NCBI RefSeq assembly: GCF_051014685.1
Contig: NW_027478520.1
Coordinates: 1 to 64,000 of the forward strand
Origin: Ptiloglossa arizonensis
Taxonomy: Eukaryota; Arthropoda; Insecta; Hymenoptera; Colletidae
Direction of reading: 5' to 3'
DNA length: 64,000 nt
The notes beneath the pieces were generated by a model. That model was not told the DNA's origin. It saw only the letters and a list, made by a program, of their open reading frames with translations, and did no database searches. Below are positions 1 through 10,518 of the stretch, in pieces. Position numbers and translations under genes: made by a program. The stretch's first letter is position 1. Every line of letters begins with the position of its first letter.

Positions 1-3000
1 GACTTGCGGAAAATTTTTGATGGTTCCTTAACCAATTCCTTAACTTTAAACTCCCCTATATCTCGCGAACGGTAATTGACGAACTCGAGAAATTCCTGTT
101 GCATCTGAGTAGAAACTCGCCCGATTACAACGGCATGTGTATATTTTGCCCTGGGCCATAGGTACTTATTTGTTTCGTGTATCAGACTTGCGAAAATTTT
201 GATGGTTTCTCAACCATTCCTTAACTTCAAACTCCCATATCTCGCGAACGGATTGACGAACTCGAGAAATTCCTGTTGCATATGACTAGTAGAAACTCGC
301 ACCGAATACAACGGTATGTGTATTTTTGCCTAGGCAATAGAAGTTATTGGTTTTCGAGTATCAGACTTGCGTAAATTTTGATGGTTCTCAACCATTTCCT
401 TAACTTCAAACTTCTATATCACGCGAACGGATTACAAACTCGAGAAATTCCAGTTGCATCTGAAAGCTTAATCTCGCCGATACTATGCTATGAGTATTTT
501 TGCCCTAGGCCATAGCAGTTATTGGTTTCGAGCATCAGTCTGCGAAAATTTTGATGGTTACTCAACCATTCCTTAACTTCAAACTCCCTTATCTCGCGAA
601 CGGATACGCACCCGAGAAATTCCAGTTGCATCGAAGATAATCTCGCCGATTACAATGCTATGTGTATTTTTGCCCCTAGGCCATAGAGTCTATTGGTTTC
701 GAGCATCAGACTTGCGAAAATTTTGATGGTTTCTCAACCATTCCTTAACTTCAAACTCCCATATCTCGCGAACGGATTGACGATCTCGAGAAATTCCCTG
801 TTGCATCTGAAAGCAGAAACTCGCCGCGTTACCAACGGTATGTGTATTTTCCCCCGTAGGTCATTGTAGTTATTGGTTTTCGAGTATCAGACTTGCGGAA
901 AATTTTGATGGTTCCTTAACCATTCCTTAACTTCAAACTCCCATTATCTCGCGAACGGATTGACGAACTCGAGAAATTCCTGTTGCATCTGAAAGTAGAA
1001 ACTCGCCCGAATGACAACGTATGTTGTTAGTTTTGCCCTAGCAATAGAGTTATTGGTTTCGAGTATAGACTAGCGAAAATTTGATGGTTGCTCAACCATT
1101 CCTTAACTTCAAACTCCCATATCTCGCGAAACGGATTACCAACTCGAGAAATTCCAGTTTGCATCTGAAAGCATAATCTCGCCCGATTACAATGCCTATG
1201 TGTATTTTTGCCCTAGGCCATAGCAGTTATTGGTTTCGAGACATCAGACTGCGAAAATTTGATGGTTCTCAACCATTCTTAACTTCAAACTCCATATCTC
1301 GCGTGATACGGGATTACCAACTCGAGATATTCACAGTTGCATCTGAAAGCTCTAATCTCGCGCCGATTTACAATGCTATGTGTATTTTTTGCCCTAGGCC
1401 ATAGCAGTTATTGGTTTCGAGCATCAGACTTGCGAAAATTTTGATGGTTTCTCAACCATTCCTTAACTTCAAACCTCGCCATATCTCGGCGAACGGATTG
1501 ACGATCTCGAGAAATTCCTGTTGCATCTGAAAGCTGAAACTCGCCCGATTACCACGGTATGTTGTATTTTCCCCCTAGAGTCATTGTAGTTATTCGGTTT
1601 CGAGTATCAGACTTGCGAAAATTTTGATGGTTCCATTATAACCAGTCCTTACTTCAAACTTCCCATAATCTCGCGACGGATTGACGACTGTTCTGATGGT
1701 AAAGATCGCCTCGATTACAACGGTATCGTATTTTTGCCCTAGGCAATAGTAGTTATTGGGCTCGAGTGTAGACTTAGCGAAAATTTTGATGGTTTCTCAA
1801 CATTCCTTAACTTCACACTCCCATATCTCGCGAACGGATGTTTGACGATCTCGAGAAATTCCTGTTGAATCTGAAAGCAGTCAACTCTGACCCGCGTTAC
1901 AAAGGTATGTGTACTTTTCGGCCTAGGCCATTCAGTATTGGTTTCGAGTATCAGACCAGCGAAATCTTTTACGGTTATCAACCATTCCCTTAACTTCAAA
2001 CTCCCATATCTCGCGAACGGATTGACGAACTCGAGAACATTCCTCGTTGCATCTGAAAGTAAGAAACTCGCCCGATTACAACGGTATATGTATTTTTTCC
2101 CGCTCGGCTCATAGTACTTTATTGGTTTCGTGTATCAGACTTGCGATACAATTTTGATGGAGTTTCCTCAACCATTCCTTAACTTCAAACTCCCATATCT
2201 CGCGAACGATTGACTACCTCGAGAAATTCCTCTTGCATCTGAACAGTAGAAACTCGCCCGCTTACAACGGTATATGTATATTTCCCCCTCGGCAATGTAC
2301 TTATTGGTTCGAGTCTAGACTTGCGATAATTTGATGGTTCTCACCATCTGAACTTCAAACTCCTTATCTCGCGAACGGAATTGACGAACTCGAGAATTCC
2401 TCTTGCATCTGAAAGTAGAAACTCGCCGATTACAACGGTATATGTATCTTTCCCCTCGGCACTAGTACTTATTGGTTCGATTTCAGACTGTCTACAACTT
2501 TTGATGTTTTCTCAACGATTCCTTAACTTCAAACTCCGATATCTCGCGAACGGATTTGACGAACTCGAGAATTTCCGATTCCATCTGAAAGCATAATCTC
2601 GCCCGATTACCAATGCTATGTGTATTATTGCCCTAGGCCATAGCAGTTATTGTTCGAGCATCATACTTGCGAAAATTTGATGGTTAAGTCAACCATTCCT
2701 TAACTTCAAACCCATATCTCGCACGGATTACCAACTCGAGAAATTCCAGTTGACCTCTGAAGAAAGCTTAATCGCGCCCGATTACAATGCTATGTGTATG
2801 TTGTTCGCCTAGGCATGACTAGCAGTTTTCGGACCTTCGCAGTATCAAGACTTTGCGAAATTAGCCTGCGGGTTCTCAACCATTCCTTAACTTCAAAACT
2901 CCCATATCTCGCGAACGGATAGACGAACTCGCGAAATTTCCTGGTTGCATCCTGAAGGTAGAAACTCGCCCGACATACAACGCGTATAATGTATTTTTTG

Positions 3001-3915
3001 CCTAGGCAATAGAATTATTGATGTCGTGTATCAGACCTGCGAAAATTCTTGATCGGTTTCTCAACCATTCCGTAACTTCAAACTCCCATTCTCTCGCGAA
3101 CGGATTGACGAACTCGAGAAATTCTGTTGCATCTGAAAGCAGAAACTCGCCCGATCTACAACGGCGACTGTGTATTTTTGCCCTGGGCCATAGTACTTAT
3201 TGGTCTCGTGTATCAGACTTGCGAAAATTTAGATGGTTTCTCAACCATTCCTTAACTTCAAACTCCCATATCTCGCGAACGGATTGACGAACTCGAGAAG
3301 ATTCTATTGCATTGAAAGCAGAAACTCGCCCTGAATACAACGAATGTGTAATTTTGCCCTAGGCAATAGAGTATTGGTTTCGGTATCAGACTTGCGAATT
3401 GATGGTTGCTCAACATTCCTTAACTTCAATCTCCCCATATCTCGCGAACGGATTTTACCAACTCGAGAAATTCCAGTTGACATCTGAAGCATAATCTCGC
3501 CCGATTACATGCGCTGTGTATTTTTGCCATCGATAGCAGTTAGTGGTCTCGAGCATAGACTTGCGAAAATTTTGATGGTTTCTCAACCATTCCTTAACTT
3601 CAAAACTCCCATATCTCGCGAACGGATTACCAACTCGAGAAATTCCAGTCTGCATCTGAGAAACGCCATAATCGTCGCCCGATTACAATGCTGATGTGTA
3701 TTTTTGCCCTAGGCCATAGCAGTTATTGGTTTCGAGCATCAGACTTGCGAAATTTTGATGGTTTCTCAACCATTTCCTTAAACTTCGAAACTCTTATCTC
3801 GCACTGGATTGACGATCTCGAGACATTACTGTTTGCATCTGAAAGCAGAAACTCGCCCCAGGTTTCCACGGTATGTGTAATTTTCCCAAGTCATTGTCTT
3901 ATTGTTTCGAGTATC
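1..3915. repeat. Noisy HOR unit of about 22 monomers, copy 1
   Basis: The marker ttccttaacc, found in few monomers, falls near 20, 905, 1,630, 3,935, 4,845 and 5,565. The spacing is 5, 4, 13, 5, 4 monomers, so the order repeats after about 22 monomers. A second marker, taggtcattgtag, follows the same order near 855, 1,575, 3,890, 4,798 and 5,515. A monomer with ctgatggta and agatcgcc near 1,690 matches one near 5,645. The boundary is approximate because of the sequence noise. Confidence 0.6.
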
Positions 3916-5880
3916 AGACTTGCGAAAATTTTGATGGTTCCTTAACCATTCTTAACTTCAAACCCAATATCTCGCGAACGGAGGTTGACCATCGCGAGAT
4001 ATTCCTGTTGCATCTGAAGTAGACTCCCGATTACAACGGCATGTGTATTTTTGCCCTGGTGGCCATAGTACTATTGTTCGTGTATCAGACTTGCGAAAAT
4101 TTTGATGGGTTTCTCAACCATTCCTTAACTTCAAACTCCCATATCTCGCGAACGGATTGACGAACTCGAGAAATTCCTGTTGCATCTGAAAGTAGAAACT
4201 CCGCCTCGAATACAACGGTTATGTGTAATTTTTTGCCCCGTAGGCAATAGAAGTTATCGGTTTCGAGTATCAGACCTGCGAAATATTTTGATGGTTTCTC
4301 AAGCCATTCCTTAACTTCCAGACTCTCCCGATACTCTCGCGAACGGGATGACCAACTCGAGAAATTCAGTTGCATCTGAAATGCATAAACTCGCCCGATT
4401 ACAAGTATGTGTATTCATCCGACTAGACAGTAGAAATCATGCTCTAGGCTCCATAGCTGTTATTAGGCTGTTCGAGCATCAGACTTGCGAAAGATTTTGA
4501 TGGTTTCTCAACCATTCCTTAACTTCAAACTCCGAATCTCGCAGACACGGATTACCAACTCGAGAAATTCAGCTGCATCTGAAGCTAATCGCCGAGTTTA
4601 CAATGCTAAGTGTATTTGCATAGGCCAAGCAGTTAATGTTCGAGCTTCAGGACTTGCGAAAATTTTGATGGTTTCTCAACATTCCTATAACTTCAACTCC
4701 ATATCTCGCGAACGGATTGACGATATCGTGAATTCCTGTTTGCAGTCTGAAAGCGAGAAACTCGCCCGGATACCACGGTTTGTGTATTTTCCCCCTAGGT
4801 CATTGTAGTTTTGGTTTCGAGTATCAGACTGCGAAATTTCTGATGGTTCCATAACAATTCCTTAACTTCAAACTCCCATATGCTCGCGAACGGATTGACG
4901 AACCGAGGAAATACCTGTTGCATCTGAAAGTAGAAACTCGCCCGAATACAACGGTATGTGTATTTATGCCCTAGGCATCTAGAAGTTATTGGTTACGAGT
5001 ATCAGACGTGCGAAAATTTTTGATGGAATGGTCCTCAACCATCTCCTTAACTTCAAACTCCCATATCTCGGCGAACGGATCTACCAACTACGAGGAAATT
5101 CCAGTTGCATCTGAAAGGCATAAGACTCGCCCGATTACAATGCTATGTGTATTTTTGCCCTGGCATAGCAGTTATTGGTTTCGAGCCTCAGACTTGCGAA
5201 ATTTTGATGGTTTCTGCAAACCATTCCTTAACTTCAAACTCCCATATCTCGCGAACGGATTACCAACTCGAGAAATTCCCAGTTGCATCTGAAAGCGTTA
5301 ATCTCGCCCGATTACAATGCTATGTGTATTTTTGCCTAGGCCATAGCAGTTATTGGTTCGAGCATCAGACTTGCGAAAATTTTGATGGTTTCTCAACCAT
5401 TCCTTAACTTCAAACTCCCGATATCTCGCGAACGGATTGACGATCTCGAGAATATCCTGTTGCATCTGAAAGCAGAAACTCGCCCGATTACCACGGTATG
5501 TGTTTTTTCCCCTAGGTCATTGTAGTTATTGGTTTCGAAGTATCAGACTTGCGAAAATTTTGATGGTTCCTTAACCATTCCTTAACTTCAAACTCCCATA
5601 TCTCGCGGAACGGATTTACGAACTCGAGAAATTCTGTTGCATCTGATGGTAGAAGATCGCCCGAATTACAACGGTTATGTGTATTTTTGCCCTAGGCGAA
5701 TAGTAGTTATTGGCTTCGAGTATCAGACATTGCGAAAATTTTGATGGTTTCTCAACCATTCCTTAACTTCAAACTCTCCAAATCTCGCGACGGATTGACG
5801 AACTCGAGAAATTCCTGTTGCATCTGAAAGCAGAAACTCGCCCGATATACAACGGTTATGTATTTTTCCCCTCGGCAATA
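1..5880. repeat. Error-rich left end of the satellite array
   Basis: About 33 monomers whose spacing, measured from the ctcgagaaattc mark, varies from about 162 to 211 bp (mean near 179) instead of 177. Single-base insertions, deletions and substitutions are scattered through conserved and variable positions alike. Density is high to about 5,100, lower from 5,100 to 5,880 and essentially absent after that. Under the noise the diagnostic variants of clean monomers are still readable: gaatctgaaagcag with aaaggtatgtgtac near 1,860, ggaatttccgattccatctg-like near 2,560, gattaccaactcgag near 1,315. Best read as low-coverage, unpolished consensus at a contig end; genuine decay at an array border is the alternative. 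Confidence 0.85.
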
Positions 5881-5920
5881 GTACTTATTGGTTTCGAGTA
5901 TCAGACTTGCGAAAATTTTG

Positions 5921-5936
5921 ATGGTTTCTCAACCAT
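5921..5936. other. Perfect 6 bp inverted repeat with 4 nt loop (one per monomer)
   Basis: The sequence atggtttctcaaccat folds with stem atggtt/aaccat and loop tctc. The stem is intact in most monomers. Several variants fall in the loop only (cctc, cctt, tatc, tctg); others break the stem (acggtt, atgatt, aaacgtc). Shown for one monomer. Whether it forms a cruciform or binds a protein cannot be told from sequence. Confidence 0.5.
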
Positions 5937-8220
5937 TCCTTAACTTCAAACTCCCATATCTCGCGAACGGATTGACGAACTCGAGAAATTCCTGTTGAAT
6001 CTGAAAGCAGAAACTCGCCCGATTACAAAGGTATGTGTACTTTTCCCCTAGGCCATTCCAGTTATTGGTTTCGAGTATCAGACCAGCGAAAATTTTGACG
6101 GTTTCTCAACCATTCCTTAACTTCAAACTCCCATATCTCGCGAACGGATTGACGAACTCGAGAAATTCCTCTTGCATCTGAAAGTAGAAACTCGCCCGAT
6201 TACAACGGTATATGTATTTTTCCCCTCGGCAATAGTACTTATTGGTTTCGAGTATCAGACTTGCGAAAATTTTGATGGTTCCTCAACCATTCCTTAACTT
6301 CAAACTCCCATATCTCGCGAACGGATTGACGACCTCGAGAAATTCCTCTTGCATCTGAAAGTAGAAACTCGCCCGATTACAACGGTATATGTATTTTTCC
6401 CCTCGGCAATAGTACTTATTGGTTTCGAGTATCAGACTTGCGAAAATTTTGATGGTTTCTCAACCATTCCTTAACTTCAAACTCCCATATCTCGCGAACG
6501 GATTGACGAACTCGAGAAATTCCTCTTGCATCTGAAAGTAGAAACTCGCCCGATTACAACGGTATATGTATTTTTCCCCTCGGCAATAGTACTTATTGGT
6601 TTCGAGTATCAGACTTGCGAAAATTTTGATGGTTTCTCAACGATTCCTTAACTTCAAACTCCCATATCTCGCGAACGGATTGACGAACTCGAGAATTTCC
6701 TATTCCATCTGAAAGCATAATCTCGCCCGATTACAATGCTATGTGTATTTTTGCCCTAGGCAATAGAAGTTATTGTTTTCGAGTATCAGACTTGCGAAAA
6801 TTTTGATGGATTCTCAACCATTCCTTAACTTCAAACTCCCATATCTCGCGAACGGATTACCAACTCGAGAAATTGCAGTTGCATCTGAAAGCATAATCTC
6901 GCCCGATTACAATGCTATGTGTATTTTTGACCTAGGCCATAGCAGTTATTGTTTTCGAGTATCAGACTTGCGAAATATTGATGGTTTCTCAACTATTCCT
7001 TAAATTCAATCTACCATATCTCGCGAACGGATTGACGAACTCGAGAAATTCCAGTTGCATCTGAAAGCAGAAACTCGCCCGAATACAACGGTATGTGTAT
7101 TTTTGCCCTAGGCAATAGAAGTCATTGGTTTCGAGTATCAGACTTGCGAAAATTTTGATGGTTTCTCAACCATTCCATAACTTCAAACTCCCATATCTAG
7201 CGAACGGATTGATGAACTCGAGAAATTCCTGTTGCATCTGAAAGCAGAAACTCGATCGATTACAACGGTATGTGTATTTTTGCCCTAGGCAATATTAGTT
7301 ATTGGTTTCGAGTATCAGACTTGCGAAATATTGATGGTTTCTCAACTATTCCTTAAATTCAATCTACCATATCTCGCGAACGGATTGACGAACTCGAGAA
7401 TTTCCTATTCCATCTGAAAGCATAATCTCGCCCGATTACAATGCTATGTGTATTTTTGCCCTAGGCAATAGAAGTTATTGGTTTCGAGTATCAGACTTGC
7501 GAAAATTTTGACGGTTTCTCAACCATTCGTTAACTTCAAACTCCCATATCTCGCGAACGGATTGACGAACTCGAGAAATTCCTTTTGCATCTGAAAGTAG
7601 AAACTCGCCCGATTACAACGGTATATGTATTTTTCCCCTCGGCAAGAGTACTTATTGGTTTCGTGTATCAGACTTGCGAAAATTTTGATGGTTTCTCAAC
7701 CATTCCTTAACTTCAAACTCCCATATCTCGCGAACGGATTGACGAACTCGAGAAATTCCTGTTGCATCTGAAAGTAGAAACACGCCCGAATACAACGGTA
7801 TGTGTATTTTTGCCCTAGGCAATAGAAGTTATTGGTTTCGAGTATCAGACTTGCGAAAATTTTGATGGTTTCTCAACCATTCCTTAACTTCAAACTCCCA
7901 TATCTCGCGAACGGATTACCAACTCGAGAAATTCCAGTTGCATCTGAAAGCATAATCTCGCCCGATTACAATGCTATGTGTATTTTTGCCCTAGGCCATA
8001 GCAGTTATTGGTTTCGAGCATCAGACTTGCGAAAATTTTGATGGTTTCTCAACCATTCCTTAAATTCAAACTCCCATATATCGCGAACGGATTGACGATC
8101 TCGAGAAATTCCTGTTGCATCTGAAAGTAGAAACTCGCCCGATTACAATGTTATGTGTATTTTTGCCCTAGGCAATAGCAGTTATTGGTTTCGAGCATCA
8201 GACTTGCGAAAATTTTGGAT
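5923..8220. repeat. 13-monomer HOR unit (2,298 bp), copy 1
   Basis: Thirteen monomers repeated immediately downstream with an offset of 2,298 bp. The unit is 3 bp shorter than 13 x 177, from single-base losses in monomers with gattaccaactcgag or gcgaaatattg and a single gain at ttttggatgg. Reading both copies in full I found one difference, c at 6,437 against t at 8,735. Content includes three consecutive ctcggc monomers, ttccatctgaaag monomers and gattaccaac monomers. Confidence 0.9.
5952..5968 (-). other. CENP-B box-like 17 bp motif (one per type A monomer)
   Basis: On the minus strand the conserved core of the monomer reads gttcgcgagatatggga. Against the published mammalian CENP-B box core (N TTCG NNNN A NN CGGG N) it matches 8 of the 9 fixed positions; the mismatch is T for the first C of CGGG. 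It is given here for one monomer and present in most type A monomers; type B monomers change it. Random matches of this quality in 177 bp on both strands are roughly a 4% event, so this may be chance. Confidence 0.3.
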
Positions 8221-10518
8221 GGTTTCTCAACCATTCCTTAACTTCAAACTCCCATATCTCGCGAACGGATTGACGAACTCGAGAAATTCCTGTTGAATCT
8301 GAAAGCAGAAACTCGCCCGATTACAAAGGTATGTGTACTTTTCCCCTAGGCCATTCCAGTTATTGGTTTCGAGTATCAGACCAGCGAAAATTTTGACGGT
8401 TTCTCAACCATTCCTTAACTTCAAACTCCCATATCTCGCGAACGGATTGACGAACTCGAGAAATTCCTCTTGCATCTGAAAGTAGAAACTCGCCCGATTA
8501 CAACGGTATATGTATTTTTCCCCTCGGCAATAGTACTTATTGGTTTCGAGTATCAGACTTGCGAAAATTTTGATGGTTCCTCAACCATTCCTTAACTTCA
8601 AACTCCCATATCTCGCGAACGGATTGACGACCTCGAGAAATTCCTCTTGCATCTGAAAGTAGAAACTCGCCCGATTACAACGGTATATGTATTTTTCCCC
8701 TCGGCAATAGTACTTATTGGTTTCGAGTATCAGATTTGCGAAAATTTTGATGGTTTCTCAACCATTCCTTAACTTCAAACTCCCATATCTCGCGAACGGA
8801 TTGACGAACTCGAGAAATTCCTCTTGCATCTGAAAGTAGAAACTCGCCCGATTACAACGGTATATGTATTTTTCCCCTCGGCAATAGTACTTATTGGTTT
8901 CGAGTATCAGACTTGCGAAAATTTTGATGGTTTCTCAACGATTCCTTAACTTCAAACTCCCATATCTCGCGAACGGATTGACGAACTCGAGAATTTCCTA
9001 TTCCATCTGAAAGCATAATCTCGCCCGATTACAATGCTATGTGTATTTTTGCCCTAGGCAATAGAAGTTATTGTTTTCGAGTATCAGACTTGCGAAAATT
9101 TTGATGGATTCTCAACCATTCCTTAACTTCAAACTCCCATATCTCGCGAACGGATTACCAACTCGAGAAATTGCAGTTGCATCTGAAAGCATAATCTCGC
9201 CCGATTACAATGCTATGTGTATTTTTGACCTAGGCCATAGCAGTTATTGTTTTCGAGTATCAGACTTGCGAAATATTGATGGTTTCTCAACTATTCCTTA
9301 AATTCAATCTACCATATCTCGCGAACGGATTGACGAACTCGAGAAATTCCAGTTGCATCTGAAAGCAGAAACTCGCCCGAATACAACGGTATGTGTATTT
9401 TTGCCCTAGGCAATAGAAGTCATTGGTTTCGAGTATCAGACTTGCGAAAATTTTGATGGTTTCTCAACCATTCCATAACTTCAAACTCCCATATCTAGCG
9501 AACGGATTGATGAACTCGAGAAATTCCTGTTGCATCTGAAAGCAGAAACTCGATCGATTACAACGGTATGTGTATTTTTGCCCTAGGCAATATTAGTTAT
9601 TGGTTTCGAGTATCAGACTTGCGAAATATTGATGGTTTCTCAACTATTCCTTAAATTCAATCTACCATATCTCGCGAACGGATTGACGAACTCGAGAATT
9701 TCCTATTCCATCTGAAAGCATAATCTCGCCCGATTACAATGCTATGTGTATTTTTGCCCTAGGCAATAGAAGTTATTGGTTTCGAGTATCAGACTTGCGA
9801 AAATTTTGACGGTTTCTCAACCATTCGTTAACTTCAAACTCCCATATCTCGCGAACGGATTGACGAACTCGAGAAATTCCTTTTGCATCTGAAAGTAGAA
9901 ACTCGCCCGATTACAACGGTATATGTATTTTTCCCCTCGGCAAGAGTACTTATTGGTTTCGTGTATCAGACTTGCGAAAATTTTGATGGTTTCTCAACCA
10001 TTCCTTAACTTCAAACTCCCATATCTCGCGAACGGATTGACGAACTCGAGAAATTCCTGTTGCATCTGAAAGTAGAAACACGCCCGAATACAACGGTATG
10101 TGTATTTTTGCCCTAGGCAATAGAAGTTATTGGTTTCGAGTATCAGACTTGCGAAAATTTTGATGGTTTCTCAACCATTCCTTAACTTCAAACTCCCATA
10201 TCTCGCGAACGGATTACCAACTCGAGAAATTCCAGTTGCATCTGAAAGCATAATCTCGCCCGATTACAATGCTATGTGTATTTTTGCCCTAGGCCATAGC
10301 AGTTATTGGTTTCGAGCATCAGACTTGCGAAAATTTTGATGGTTTCTCAACCATTCCTTAAATTCAAACTCCCATATATCGCGAACGGATTGACGATCTC
10401 GAGAAATTCCTGTTGCATCTGAAAGTAGAAACTCGCCCGATTACAATGTTATGTGTATTTTTGCCCTAGGCAATAGCAGTTATTGGTTTCGAGCATCAGA
10501 CTTGCGAAAATTTTGGAT
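8221..10518. repeat. 13-monomer HOR unit (2,298 bp), copy 2
   Basis: Direct tandem partner of 5,923-8,220, virtually identical. The match would continue into a third copy at 10,519, but diverges at about 10,576 where gacgatctcgag replaces gacgaactcgag and gttgcatctg replaces gttgaatctg. Its last 394 bp are also the start of the next HOR pair. Confidence 0.9.

Larger units (their letters stand above)
5904..6080. repeat. Representative type A monomer (177 bp)
   Basis: First complete monomer outside the error-rich left end, taken from gacttgcg to the base before the next gaccagcg. It holds an A4T4 tract at 5,912-5,919, a 16 bp inverted repeat at 5,921-5,936, tcgcga at 5,961-5,966 and ctcgag at 5,980-5,985. 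The consensus type A monomer has 10 CpG dinucleotides. The phase chosen is arbitrary, since a tandem array has no natural start. This copy carries the variant gttgaatctg in place of gttgcatctg. Confidence 0.95.
3916..7830. repeat. HOR unit of about 22-23 monomers, copy 2 (partly clean)
   Basis: Second copy of the order described for 1-3,915. Its left part is noisy and its right part runs into clean sequence. The block 1,840-2,640 (gaatctgaaagcag, then three tatatgtattt/ctcggc monomers, then the ttccatctgaaag monomer) corresponds to about 5,980-6,760, an offset of about 23 rather than 22 monomers, because copy 1 lacks the monomer seen at about 5,800-5,880. After about 6,900 the correspondence weakens, so the right limit is uncertain. 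Confidence 0.45.

Noticed and set aside
1192..5407. Short open reading frames in the noisy left end, up to about 107 codons
   Set aside because: They read through satellite monomers, repeat the same peptide words in several places and owe their length to random indels. No known domain, start context or intron structure is visible.
6900..9260. Promoter or polyadenylation-like words in the monomer (tatttttg, aataaa-like near 29,353)
   Set aside because: They are simple AT-rich words repeated once per monomer or formed by a single variant. There is no gene for them to serve.
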